Assembly: GCA_000469685.2 (NCBI GenBank) | Contig: LS997567.1 | Location: 34,872,505-34,936,504 of the forward strand | DNA length: 64,000 bases | Origin: Haemonchus contortus | Lineage: Eukaryota; Nematoda; Chromadorea; Rhabditida; Trichostrongylidae | Direction of reading: 5' to 3' | Shown: in pieces, positions 10,609 through 20,584 of the stretch | Numbering within the stretch: the first letter of the stretch is position 1 | Layout: the number at the start of each line of letters is the position of its first letter | The notes under the pieces: model-generated | Seen by the model: the letters and a program-made list of their open reading frames with translations, nothing else | Told to the model about the DNA's origin: nothing | Database searches by the model: none | Program-made: the position numbers and the translations under genes

Positions 10609-12867
10609 GTGGAGGGAAAGAAACGGAAATAGATCATGTGCTGGTAAGAAGATCGTCCCTCAAAACTGTAAAAGACATCAAGGTACTGCCCGGAGAAGAC
10701 TTGGCACCACAGCACAGACCTCTACTAGCAGACATAGCCATCGATCTTCCCAAGAAATCGAGGACAAGAACGGAACGGAGGATCCGGTGGTGGAAGTTGC
10801 ACCAGTCCGAAAGAGAACACCTCAAAGAAAAGATACTGGAAGCTGGACTTCCAAATCCCGAAGGGCCGATCCAGCAGACTTGGAGCAACGCTGTGGAGGT
10901 CATCCTGCGATGTGCAAAGGAAACGCTGGGGGAAACTCGAGGTGGTTTCCGAGGGGACAAGGAAGCATGGTTCTGGAATGATGAAGTCCAACGAGTTGTG
11001 AGGCAGAAGAAATCGGCTTACAAGCGCTGGCAAAAGACACGAGCTCCAGAGGACCTAGCTGCCTACAGAACTTCCAAGAGGCTCGCCAAGGCTGCTGTCG
11101 CGAAGGCGAAGAACACGGAAATGGACGCCTTGTATGAGAAACTCGACAGTCGAGAAGGAGAGAAGTTCGTCTTCCGCCTGGCGAAAGCGCGTCACCGCGC
11201 CACTCGGGACATCGGGGTAGTGAAGTCCGTCAGGAACAGCGAGGGTGCCATACTGAGGAAGCCTGGCGAGGTCAGGCGTAGGTGGGAGGAATACTTCGAC
11301 GGACTCCTCAACGAAGAATTCGCCCGCCAGAACAGCTCCCAATTAGAGGCAACGGCTGGCCCAATCAATCTCTGGACGGAGAATGAGGTGCGTAGAGCAA
11401 TGGGAAAGATGAAGGTTGGGAAGGCAACTGGCCCGGATGGAGTACCGATCGAGGCATGGAAAGCGCTCGGAGAGTACGGGGTAAAGTGGCTCACCCGATT
11501 CCTGAACACTGTCACCGCTGAAGGAAGAATCCCAGATGCATGGAGGAAAAGTACCATCGTTCCAATCTTCAAGCAGAAGGGGGACGCGATGGAGTGTTCC
11601 AACTACCGGGGAATCAGGTTGACTGCTCACACGATGAAGCTGTACGAGCGGCTGGTCGACTCAAGATTGAGAGAATTGGTCCCAATCTCACAGAAGCAGT
11701 TCGGCTTCATGCCTGAAAGGTCTACAACGGACGCCATCTTCATAGCTAGACAAGTTATGGAGAAGTATCGAGAAAAGCGTAGACCCTGCTACATAGCCTT
11801 CCTCGATCTGGAGAAGGCTTTCGACCGTCTCCCGCGACAAGTCCTCTGGAGAGCGCTCCGAAAACGAAAGGTTCCAGAACACCTGATCTCTCTGGTGAAG
11901 GACATGTACGATGGCTCCACCACAACAATACGCACCCCACACGGCCAAACCGGAGCAATAGATGTCACGGTTGGAGTACACCAGGGATCAGCTCTAAGCC
12001 CGTTCCTCTTCCTGCTCACGATGGACGTCATCACAGAAGAACTCATGGATGGACCACTGAAGACCATCCTCTACGCTGATGACATCGCTCTGATAGCGGA
12101 GAACAAGGATGAACTCCAGGATAAACTCCAGAATTGGCAAAGGGTATTGGCGGAGAGTGGACTCCGGCTGAACGTGAAGAAGACCAAGTTTCTCAGCTCC
12201 GAGGAGGGCACGGAGTCAATCGTCGACGGTCGCGGGGAAGCCATCGAAAAGGTCCAGGACTTCCGCTATCTGGGGAGTGATCTAGCCGCTGATGGTAGCG
12301 TGGACCAAGCCGTGAAATCCCGAATAAATGCGGCATGGATGAAGTGGAGGGAGTCCACCGGTATCCTCTGCGACCGTCGGTGCTCCAGGACCCTGAAAGG
12401 AAAGGTGTATCGGGCAGTGGTAAGGCCCACGATGCTCTACGGCAGCGAGTGTTGGCCCGTGAGTAAATTCCACGAAGGACAACTCCACTCCGCTGAAATG
12501 AGAATGCTCAGATGGGCCTGCGGCTGGACGCGGCTGGATCGGGTCAGAAATGAAGACGTCAGGACGGCTATGCAAACAGCTCCAATTCAACTGAAGATGA
12601 GAGAGCAGCGCCTGCGATGGTTCGGGCATGTGCTAAGAAGACCACAGAGCCATCCGATAAGGGAAGCAATGGAATTCGAGGCTCAAGGTAAGCGACCACG
12701 AGAAGCCCCAAAGAAGAGATGGCCGGACGTGATCAAGGAGGACCTCGCCGAAACCAAGGTGACGGCAGAAGATGCCGTAGATAGAATGAAATGGAGACGG
12801 CTGACAAGAACAGCGGACCCTGCGACGGCGCGGGATTAACGCTAGGGAGAAGAAGAAGAAGAAGAAG
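10609..12867 (+). mobile_element. Second RTE-like retrotransposon, 5'-truncated
   Basis: Flanked by an 18 bp duplication starting ACCTGCTAGC at 10591-10608 and 12868-12885. The 5' end falls inside the endonuclease domain, so reverse transcription stopped early. The 3' end is a GAA trinucleotide tail (about 12849-12867). The long flawless duplication and open ORF suggest a recent insertion. The protein differs clearly from the 6242-9673 element, so it is a separate family. Confidence 0.95.
10638..12839 (+). CDS. RTE-like reverse transcriptase, N-terminally truncated
   Basis: A 733-codon open frame ending at TAA 12837-12839. The frame is open back to the element's first bases, where TEIDHVLV and QHRPLLADI are the last motifs of the lost endonuclease. 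The GTG at 10638 is therefore not a real start. RT motifs in order: ATGPDGVPIEAWK, NYRGIRLTAHTMKLYE, QFGFMPERSTTDAIF, AFLDLEKAFDRL, VGVHQGSALSPFLF and ILYADDIALI (catalytic YADD). C-terminal motifs include YGSECWPV and LRWFGHVLRR. The RT domain is intact, but the missing endonuclease should prevent independent transposition. Whether it is expressed is unknown. Confidence 0.92.
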   Translation: MLVRRSSLKTVKDIKVLPGEDLAPQHRPLLADIAIDLPKKSRTRTERRIRWWKLHQSEREHLKEKILEAGLPNPEGPIQQTWSNAVEVILRCAKETLGETRGGFRGDKEAWFWNDEVQRVVRQKKSAYKRWQKTRAPEDLAAYRTSKRLAKAAVAKAKNTEMDALYEKLDSREGEKFVFRLAKARHRATRDIGVVKSVRNSEGAILRKPGEVRRRWEEYFDGLLNEEFARQNSSQLEATAGPINLWTENEVRRAMGKMKVGKATGPDGVPIEAWKALGEYGVKWLTRFLNTVTAEGRIPDAWRKSTIVPIFKQKGDAMECSNYRGIRLTAHTMKLYERLVDSRLRELVPISQKQFGFMPERSTTDAIFIARQVMEKYREKRRPCYIAFLDLEKAFDRLPRQVLWRALRKRKVPEHLISLVKDMYDGSTTTIRTPHGQTGAIDVTVGVHQGSALSPFLFLLTMDVITEELMDGPLKTILYADDIALIAENKDELQDKLQNWQRVLAESGLRLNVKKTKFLSSEEGTESIVDGRGEAIEKVQDFRYLGSDLAADGSVDQAVKSRINAAWMKWRESTGILCDRRCSRTLKGKVYRAVVRPTMLYGSECWPVSKFHEGQLHSAEMRMLRWACGWTRLDRVRNEDVRTAMQTAPIQLKMREQRLRWFGHVLRRPQSHPIREAMEFEAQGKRPREAPKKRWPDVIKEDLAETKVTAEDAVDRMKWRRLTRTADPATARD

Positions 12868-12885
12868 ACCTGCTAGCAGAGTTCC

Positions 12886-13620
12886 CATCTCCCTTCCAGA
12901 TTTCACGCTCTAACTTCAAAGGCGCCACTACCGCGCATGCTACACCTCCTCTGGGCAAAATTCTATCCTGTCACCTCCCATTATTGTTCCCATCCTGCAA
13001 CTTGTGCTCTATCAAAATTTTTACATTCTATCTCTGAACTAGATAACTGTTCACATCCGTTGAGCAGATTTCATTCCTGTCAAATACCAGTAGAGTTCCC
13101 ATCTCCCTTCCAGATTTCACGCTCTAACTTCAAAGGCGCCACTACCGCGCATGCTACACCTCCTCTGGGCAAAATTCTATCCTGTCACCTCCCGTTATTG
13201 TTCCCATCCTGTAACTTGTGCTCTATCAAAATTTTTACATTCTATCTCTGAACTAACACATTGTTACCATCCGTAGGGCAGAATTCTATCCTGTCACCTC
13301 CCATTATTGTTCCCATCCTGCAACTTGTGCTCTATCAAAATTTTTACATTCTATCTCTGAACTAGATAACTGTTCACATCCGTTGAGCAGATTTCATTCC
13401 TGTCAAATACCAGTAGAGTTCCCGTCTCCCTTCCAGATTTCACGCTCTAACTTCGAAGGCGCCACTACCGCGCATGCTACACCTCCTCAGGGCAAAATTC
13501 TATCCTGTCACCTCCCATTATTGTTCACATCCTGCGACTTGTGCTTCATCAAAATTTCGACATTCTATCTCTGCAGGATCAATTTTGCGCACGCTACACC
13601 TCCTCTAGGCAGAATCCAGT
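12886..13620. repeat. Composite satellite array, block 3 (end)
   Basis: The satellite resumes with AGAGTTCCCATCTCCC and ends at about 13620, where unique sequence starts inside a unit. Blocks 1-3 are one array split by two insertions. Confidence 0.92.
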
Positions 13621-14197
13621 CAACGTTTGCAGGTAAAGTAGTGTTGTCTATTATATATAATGGTTGTGCTAAAGGAAACTGCTTTTTAGAGAAACAACAA
13701 TAGACAGACGGAAATGTTGGAGGTAGGGTATGGTCCCTACCACGGGATTTGCGTGGAGCTGGTTAATCCAAGGAACGAACCAACTACACCACCCGCGTCC
13801 CCTGTTGGCGTGGTAGGTTCACGAGCCCCAAAAGAGTAGTTTGTTTTCCTTTGGGAATAAAATTTGTGAACGATGTGGGTTTTTTGTGAAATGTAGGTAA
13901 TTGAAACCATGATATTTTGCGAAATTGGGTTCTGTTTGTTTTGTGTTGTTGTGCTAGTATGTAGTGGAATAGATATGTCAACTTACGTGGACGGAAGCAG
14001 TTCCATGCCGTGATGTCGCGGGACACTATGGTATGTTGTGGTAAGATAATTGTCAATTAGACGGTAAATTATTAGATATTTGCAGCCGCCTCGCTGTATG
14101 ATGTGCCTACCGCGGGCAGTGTCAGTAAGTTTGCGCATTGTTGAACATCAAGCAAGCGACAGATGGAGAAGAAACTTGTGCAAGGCAAACGTAACTG
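13621..14197. other. Unique sequence, no supported gene
   Basis: No coding evidence. A minus-strand segment near 13735-13800 holds TGGTGTAGTTGG, which fits a pol III A box, but no matching B box or cloverleaf was found. Confidence 0.4.
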
Positions 14198-14409
14198 ATG
14201 CCCCGGCGAAACCGCGCTCTGAAAGAGCGGCTGGAAACTATCTACAAGCTCGTTCAAATGGAAAAGGAAGAAAAAGAGGTAAGAGAAGAAAAATTATTTC
14301 GAGTATTTTAATTGGTGACTTTTTGTATTTTCAGCACTCGAAGATGCTCAACAATAGTCAGTGGAGTCGTGAGCTTATTGTTCACCAGCCGAACTTTGAG
14401 GCCAGTTAG
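14198..14409 (+). CDS. Possible small two-exon gene, unknown function
   Basis: ATG 14198 opens a 27-codon exon (MPRRNRALKERLETIYKL start, charged and helix-like) ending in GAG before a GT donor. A 56 nt intron (14279-14334) ends in TTTTGTATTTTCAG. Exon 2 runs 14335-14409 in the same phase to TAG, giving 51 residues. AATAAA follows near 14530. The intron looks like a typical nematode intron, but the protein is very short and unrecognised. It may be the 3' end of a broken gene. Confidence 0.35.
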
Positions 14410-14850
14410 GAGATAATGAGAAGATTGGATGCTACAAGCGAAACCGCTAGACCAGATACCCAATAACTGTTTTGTAACCTGAATTGTGTTTATCCATGTT
14501 TCACAAATGAAATGTAGTAAAATGATCAAATAAATGTTTTGCAAGCTGAAGTTGTATCGATCTCTGTGTTGCACAAGTAAAATTGAAGGATAGAATCCTT
14601 AGTGTTCATCAAACTCTGTCTAAGGGATGTCGGGCATTGATCCGAGACCTGAACTTCAGACCGAGCGGGTTATGTAGTACTCTACGTGCCACTACACGAC
14701 CACCGCCCTGTGTCACATGAAGAAAATGGTAGAGTGACTACATCGGAAACCAGCTCATGAGATATCACAATCTGTGCAACTGGTTGGGTAAATGCCACAA
14801 TCTGTGCAATTGGTTGGATGAATGGATATTTGTTCTAATGATGTTCTCAG
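14410..14850. other. No gene; tRNA-like remnant on minus strand
   Basis: The reverse complement of about 14638-14709 resembles a decayed tRNA: TGGTCGTGTAGTGG for the A box and AAGTTCAGGTC for the B box, about 50 nt apart. It does not fold into a clean cloverleaf. Confidence 0.3.
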
Positions 14851-15355
14851 TAATAGAAAATCGTCTAAGCGGAGACGTGGGCAGTTACCGTATGCTAGAT
14901 CCTATGTGATGTTAGGTGCGCGCATAATTAATAGGTTTGTAGCAAGAGAGTGTCAATTACTAATGAGGGCAACTGCTGCCGGTTGATCCTCGCCGACAGT
15001 TGATAGGATACTAATCGTATCTTGAACCAAAAAGGGAGGATTAGCGATTTGTGGATGCTCGGCTTGGTGTGACTATTGCGTATCATGGGCAATAGAGGGT
15101 GTTTTTCCGGAAAAGTAGAGAGTAAAAGAGAGATCTCAGTGGCGACTGGGTCCTTTAATATGAATCGCGATCAATAATTTCAAGTAATAATATGAATTAT
15201 GAGTAGTGATGTTATGTAATACATTAATCATGATTAGTAGTGTATGTAATAATATGGCTCATGATGAGTAATCTTATGTAATATATGAATCATGAGTAGT
15301 ATTGTGTGTAATAATATGAAGTATCACAAGGTTGGCGATTTGTGGACAAAACTTC

Positions 15356-15428
15356 AGCCTTGGACGGGACTTGAACCCGTACTTGTCCTTTCCGGGGACC
15401 GTGCTCTTATCCCTTACACTACCGAGGC
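15356..15428 (-). other. tRNA-like sequence, copy 1
   Basis: 73 nt with acceptor strands GCCTCGG and CCAAGGC (one mismatch), a D arm and a perfect T arm ACGGG-TTCAAGT-CCCGT. The anticodon arm is defective (see copy 2). It is a tRNA-derived repeat rather than a working tRNA gene. Confidence 0.6.
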
Positions 15429-15899
15429 CCCGCTTGCCCTCGCCTTCTTAATGGCTTATATGCCATACCTTATCAGCACTCACACGTACAACGTGTTGAG
15501 CCGGTCGGCCAATATCAGCACAGAACCGTTGAGCTGTAAGCTTTACATGGTAGTACTTGTTTTTTTGACTTGATGTTTTGTTAACTGCTTTTATTTCGCC
15601 GCAGTACGCGATCCGAAAGTCTCACAAGGTTGGCGATTTGTGGACAAAACTTCAGCCTCGGACGGGACTTGAACCCGTACTTGTCCTTTCCGGATCGCCA
15701 ACCTTGTGAGACTTTCGGATCGCGTACTGCGGCGAAATAACAGCAGTTAACAAAACATCAAGTCAAAACAAGTACTACCATTTAAAGCTTACAGCTCAAC
15801 GGTTCTGTGCTGATATTGGCCGACCGGCTCAACACGTTGTACGTGTGAGTGCTGACAAGCTATGGCATATAAGCCATTAAGAAGGCGAGGGCAAGCGGG

Positions 15900-15972
15900 G
15901 CCTCGGTAGTGTAAGGGATAAGAGCACGGTCCCCGGAAAGGACAAGTACGGGTTCAAGTCCCGTCCGAGGCT
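15900..15972 (+). other. tRNA-like sequence, copy 2 (best cloverleaf)
   Basis: The acceptor stem GCCTCGG/CCGAGGC pairs at all seven positions. The D stem GTGT/GCAC includes one G-T wobble. The T arm is perfect with B box GGTTCAAGTCC, and the discriminator base is T. The anticodon stem GTCC/GGAC has only four pairs; the loop CCGGAAA lacks the invariant U33 and would read GGA, a serine codon set, without the long variable arm of tRNA-Ser. It is probably a tRNA-derived SINE head or pseudogene. Internal pol III boxes are intact, so transcription is possible. Confidence 0.65.
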
Positions 15973-16194
15973 GAAGTTTTGTCCACAAATCGCCAACCTT
16001 GTGAGACTTTCGGATCGCGTACTGCGGCGAAATAACAGCAGTTAACAAAACATCAAGTCAAAACAAGTACTACCATGTAAAGCTTACAGCTCAACGGTTC
16101 TGTGCTGATATTGGCCGACCGGCTCAACACGTTGTACGTGCGAGTGCTGATAAGCTATGGCATATAAGCCATTAAGAAGGCGAGGGCAAGCGGG

Positions 16195-16267
16195 GCCTCG
16201 GTAGTGTAAGGGATAAGAGCACGGTCCCCGGAAAGGACAAGTACGGGTTCAAGTCCCGTCCAAGGCT
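16195..16267 (+). other. tRNA-like sequence, copy 3
   Basis: Identical to copy 2 except for the 3' acceptor strand CCAAGGC, which breaks one pair. It lies in the direct-repeat unit 3' of the palindrome. Confidence 0.6.
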
Positions 16268-16360
16268 GAAGTTTTGTCCACAAATCGCCAACCTTGTGAG
16301 ACTTTCGGATCGCGTACTGCGGCGAAACAACAGCAGTTAACAAAACATCAAGTCAAAACA

Positions 16361-17000
16361 AATATGAAGTATGATTGGTAGTTGTATGTAATATATGAAT
16401 CATTTTTTAGAGTCCTGTGGGGTTATCGTGGACGTCCGAAATAACACCCTATGTTGTGGGATCCGGGAGATTAACTTAATGTGTTACGCGATTGTGACAC
16501 GTTAACCTCGTTTTTATGGGGAAAAATAAATTTTCCTAGTACTATAATAGGGTTATATACACGTGATAGGTAATTTTGAATAAAGGGGACCGTCGCCAGG
16601 ACCGAAGTTTACTAATTTTGTTACCATTAGTAAAGAAGTGCGTGCTGGCACTTTTAACCCTTAATGTATACGCGACCGTATACCTGTATACGCGACCGTA
16701 TACTTATTATCATATTGTTTCCCAGTAGTAGGAAAAAGAATGATGGCTGAAAGATGTCATTCGAAAAGCCTAATTTGCTACTACTGAGTAGAATATGATT
16801 GAACTTACTGTACTTTGTCGTCATCTCGTCCATGTCCATGTTGTCTTGAACAGCCCTGGATATCGCGACGACATCTGCAGTAGTCGAGCGAGTAGGACAT
16901 GAGGAGAAAATGGGAAGGAAGGGGGGGGGGGGTAGGAAGGTGGGTGATTACAGTAAAAAAATTAGCTATAGCTCAATTTACCCTTCTCCCAAAAAAAAAT
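16361..17000. other. LTR-element leader remnant, no gene
   Basis: No ORF of note. Includes tandem TATACGCGACCGTATAC copies (about 16667-16703) and a G run (about 16921-16932) at a place comparable to the G run at 28255-28266 in the intact element's leader. Confidence 0.4.
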
Positions 17001-17019
17001 CATCTTCCCGGAACCTCCA
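17001..17019 (-). other. Primer-binding site of truncated LTR element
   Basis: On the minus strand, TGGAGGTTCC starts one base after the LTR end. This matches the reverse complement of the CCA end of tRNA-Gln as known in nematodes (acceptor end TGGAACCT plus CCA). It equals the first ten bases of the site at 28312-28328. Confidence 0.6.
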
Positions 17020-17020
17020 T

Positions 17021-17368
17021 ATCAAGTTATAGGATGATCGGGCCTATATCTGATGTGTAGCGGATCTAGGAATACTTCTGTATAGAAGATCTATATATGT
17101 TTATTATATGAGCAAATAACAAAAGAAGATATAGGGGGGACAGGACGAGAGGGCAGGTGATAACATAGACAAAGGGTCGGGTTAGCCTGGAGGCTAAGCT
17201 GACATCCGAGAGACGACGACCTCGACTCCATTAGGCGGCTCCTTTTATACTGAGGTTTCTACCTCAGTATTATGAAATAGTGACGAGGTGCGTCGGCGGA
17301 GCTGATGAAACCTCGGTGTCTGTCTCGAGCTGGCGCATGACTCAGCATAGCTGGCCCATGACTCGACA
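17021..17368 (-). repeat. LTR of truncated Ty3-like element
   Basis: About 348 bp, starting TGTCGAG on the minus strand as do the LTRs at 18851-19170 and 28330-28626, and ending next to the primer site. A TATAAAAG box (plus-strand CTTTTATA-type, about 17242-17249) and AATAAA are in the same order as in the other LTRs. The sequence between is diverged, so it is a related subfamily. Confidence 0.65.
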
Positions 17369-17684
17369 GAATCGACGAAAATCCTACCACATACCCGCAC
17401 CTTGGTACTTAAAAAGAAAAGAAAGGCACGAATCACATACTTTGATAGATAAGTCCATTGAAAGCTTTCCATAACACCAGTTCGGTGACGATGGCATAGC
17501 CTCATAGCATTGATTCACTTGTAAAAGACTTGTAATCAATCGATACTCGTCGTGGGATATATAACGAACGAGCCACCAGAAAGCGATGCATTCACGATAG
17601 CGCTCCACAAAGACGGGTTTAGTCGGGAGGCGGTCGTTTGGCGCGGCCCTTCGCAGCCAATTCGCCATTGGGGCGCATGGGCTT

Positions 17685-17885
17685 CAATGACATCTCTCAT
17701 AGTCCACGACCAGTCGCGCGACTGGTCGCTCGACTGATCGCGCCACTGGTCGCTCGATCGGTCGAGGAGGCCGCGCTAGTTATGAGTGCTGCCGTGGACG
17801 GTCCCGAGCAGATCGCGCGATCACTCGAGCGATCAGTCGAGCGACCAGTCGAGCGACTGGTCGTAGACTATGAAAGATGCCATTG
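17685..17885. repeat. Foldback rich in CGACTGGTCG motifs
   Basis: Arms of about 80 bp (17685-17766 and 17805-17885) are inverted copies, from CATCTCTCATAGTC inward through alternating CGACTGGTCG / CGACTGATCG blocks. Those blocks are themselves short palindromes. ORFs across it encode repeats of ARLVARL type and are rejected as genes. Confidence 0.85.
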
Positions 17886-17892
17886 CCACTGC

Positions 17893-18363
17893 GAAGAACT
17901 TAAACAACAAAATCAGACAAACCCTGCGTGTGGGCGGTTGCATCGCGGTTTCGCGCTAGAGCCCATTATTTTGGGGTGTCCTGGCACTGCGGGAGGGCCT
18001 TGATGACAGAAGATATCCTCCTTCGTAACCTTGCTTATTGGCGGTTGCGTAGAGCGTTCGAGCAAGTTATTCTAAGGTGATTACCAATTGTAGGAAGTAA
18101 CTTTCTACAATCAATGAGCTGTTAAATCATAGTTTGGTAATGTATATCTCTTTTACTGCATCCTTCCTCGTTCATGCTTCTTCCAAGACCATTGATGGGT
18201 AGTTGCCCTCCTCTAGTGAATGGCTAGTGAATACTGTTATGTGTTTCTATTTTTATTGCATGCTTCTTGGTTTGTGTTTCTTCTGAGACAACTGCAGAGT
18301 AACGACCTTCAGTGATAGAGTGTTGAACCCTGATTTAGGGGTATGTCAACTTCTGTACAATTG
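17893..18363 (+). repeat. Left long terminal inverted repeat
   Basis: Pairs with 28733-29201. Shared blocks include AACCCTGCGTGTGGGCGG, GGCGGTTGCGTAGAG and GATAGAGTGTTGAA. Divergence is roughly 15-20 percent by eye. Confidence 0.85.
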
Positions 18364-18850
18364 AAGACCAATCTTGATTAGGTGTGCTGTCTGCATATCT
18401 TTATCAAGCGAGTGAATGATAGAAGACTGAAGAAAATTGCAACAGTAAGAAGGTGAAGTATCATGAGAAAAATTATGGACTGGAAAAGTTTTAATAGTGC
18501 TGGTTAGGAATTGTGTTTTTGTGCACGGGTGAAAGGTGAAATGCGAAACCAATGCATTTTACAGAGCTATGAACCACGACTTTACTGCTTTTTTTATTTG
18601 GCACAAAATCAACACTTTTAGCCAGTTGTAATGGGAAGTTTGCTGCTGAAAAATCAGATCTTTTTTATTGAAGCTTTGGCTTTTCACTGCTGTTATTCTC
18701 TTCACTCAATAACTTTCACTTGCTGCATATAGATAGGCGAGCAGCGCAGTGATCATGGAGTTTCCACACCTATTTAAGATCGCCTCGCGCCCTCATGCCT
18801 TGCCTTTGCTTCATTCTCCATCTAATCAGCTTAATCAGCTTCTCTGTTTT

Positions 18851-19170
18851 ATCAGATTATAGGTTCGCGAGGCATACATCTGATGGAGTAGCGGGAACGG
18901 GTGTTCTTCTGTGATACTATAGTCTTGCCTATATATTATTACTAATACAACATTATAAACAGAACAAGGGGAACGGGTCAGGACGAGGAGGCCATACGGC
19001 CAGGGCGATGTTCCACGGCAGCGGAGGAGAGCAATTCGACGTAGCTGTCTCGAACCGGCAGCTTTTATATCGGTCTTATGCGACGTTGCTTAAGTGATTG
19101 ATGGCGAGCACATGGTGCGGCGGTAGCGAGGCGAGTTCTCGACAGGCGGTAGCGAAGCGAGGACTTGACA
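18851..19170 (-). repeat. 3' LTR
   Basis: About 320 bp, starting TGTCAAG on the minus strand after a purine-rich stretch (AAGGAATGAACGGAGA) that fits a polypurine tract. Compared with the other LTR it has one extra copy of a 26 bp unit containing TCGCTTCGCTACCGC. TATAAAAG is present. Confidence 0.88.
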
Positions 19171-20137
19171 TCTCCGTTCATTCCTTACAGTAAGCTCGTC
19201 CTCGAGCTTCGATCGTGCTTCCGGTGTGGCACAGGCATTCTCATAAAGCGTGAAGCTACATGAAACAGATGAGATGCATAGAACAACATTTGTGCCATAA
19301 ACGAACATTGTAGTAAGAATGTTAAGTCAGAAGCAAGGAAAGGCGGCCCAAATTGTGCCGGTGAATGCATCGTATTGAATAGAATGAATTGTGAGTTTGG
19401 AACGGCTAGGACGATAGATTTCGATGGATTGCGGCTAGGTTTCGCCATTCTTTTGAAAAATAGGCTCGTCCTCGAGCCAGAAGTGGTAAGGCGTGAAGAA
19501 GAGGAAGGGGGAGGGGCATCTTCATGATCGTAAATTGATGTCTAGCAAAGGATACAATGTGAACATGATTTTTACTGGTTTTACAATTATAACTATGATC
19601 ATGAAAATGTGGTTTAAGCACTTTTCTCTTTTTTCCGATTAACATAGACGAATATGGAATCGTAGAGCTACTGATAATACTATGATGATAATATGAGTAC
19701 GTGTTATCCGTCATATTGAACGAATAGCACCATTGTGATACGTAATATTAGTCTATTTGAGCCTAGGGTGCCTAATATACGAACAAATTGGGAATACTGT
19801 GATTCGAGTACTAGTCTATTGACGGCACACTAGTGTCGACTAGTACAGGGGCGTGATTATGGGTTTTGGTGTAATTGAATAGAGTGAGTACGCTGCGAAA
19901 AGGAATTCTTTGAACCGCCTATTCAAAGAATTTTGGAAATATTCGCGATATTGCGGCGAAAAGAAGAAAGGAGACTAAACTTACCAATGGAGACTATTCA
20001 TGGACCTGATAGTCTCTATCATTATTCGTAGCGACGTGTCACATGAACTCGTTTTCCTGAAGACGATGAGAACGACGTAGAGTTGGTCGTTCTATGTCGT
20101 TTGATGCTTCCGAGATTTGTGGTAAGGGTGGTGGTGT
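19171..20137. other. 3' non-coding part of LTR element
   Basis: No ORF with recognisable content between the integrase C-terminus and the purine tract. Confidence 0.5.
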
Positions 20138-20584
20138 TTAGTTTGTGGTGGAATGATCAACAGACATAGAACGCGAAGAATAAATCTTAAGGCGATCAAT
20201 GTGAACGATTTTTCGCGTTGGGCGACCTACTAGATTTTCAATAGTCGCATTAGAACGATTGACTTCTTTAAATATGAAAGAGCCTTTCCATTGGTTAGTC
20301 AGTTTTGGACGACCCGTGTCGTCATGCAAAAGAACTAGGTTGCCAATGGAAATGTCCTTTGAGTACACCTTGTTGTATAGGTCGTATTCCAGTTTGTACT
20401 GTGCCGTCTTCGAAGCGATTTCTCTGCCGACATCCATAGTGACGCCTTTCATGCTGGTCACAAATTGAACAGCGACGATGTCGGATGCCCTCGAGCTATT
20501 GGAAGGAAGTTCATGGAGAATGTCACCCCATGTTATTGGAAATCTTCCGCGTACGATGAAGTATGGGCTATTAGGTGTGTGCAT
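20138..20584 (-). pseudogene. Ty3-type integrase C-terminal region
   Basis: A 148-codon open frame. It has the layout of gypsy integrase tails: a YFIVRGRFP-like block, a DLYNKVY-like block, a basic beta-barrel-like part with NQWKGSFIFKEV, and HIDRLKIY near the end. It would help bind viral-type DNA or chromatin. The frame is separated from the catalytic core by the inserted mariner. Confidence 0.8.

Larger units (their letters stand above)
15325..16006. repeat. Giant palindrome, 313 bp arms
   Basis: 15325-15637 is the near-identical reverse complement of 15694-16006, around a 56 nt spacer. Each arm contains one complete tRNA-like sequence and the segment TTCGGATCGCGTACTGCGG. The spacer holds the 3' half of another tRNA-like copy. 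A direct repeat of the right-arm unit follows (about 16007-16360), giving an inverted plus tandem arrangement. Confidence 0.9.
14850..17368 (-). mobile_element. 5' end of a second Ty3-like LTR element, truncated
   Basis: The right end is an LTR (17021-17368) with an adjoining primer-binding site. The leader to its left shares ordered, diverged segments with the leader of the 18.9-28.6 kb element, for example GGCGACTGGGTCC near 15145 versus AGCGACTGAGTCC near 27525. No gag or pol ORF remains. The tRNA-like palindrome (15325-16360) is inserted in it. The left boundary is uncertain. Confidence 0.55.

Noticed and set aside
15900..15972. Functional tRNA-Ser(GGA) gene
   Set aside because: The anticodon stem has four pairs, U33 is missing and the long variable arm of tRNA-Ser is absent.
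15292..16343. ORFs with TGLEPVLVLSGDRALIPYTTEAP
   Set aside because: This is the translation of the antisense of a tRNA-like sequence, a familiar artefact.
17638..18003. 121-codon ORF rich in ARLVARL and SLERSVERPVERL
   Set aside because: It comes from the CGACTGGTCG foldback and runs into the long inverted repeat.
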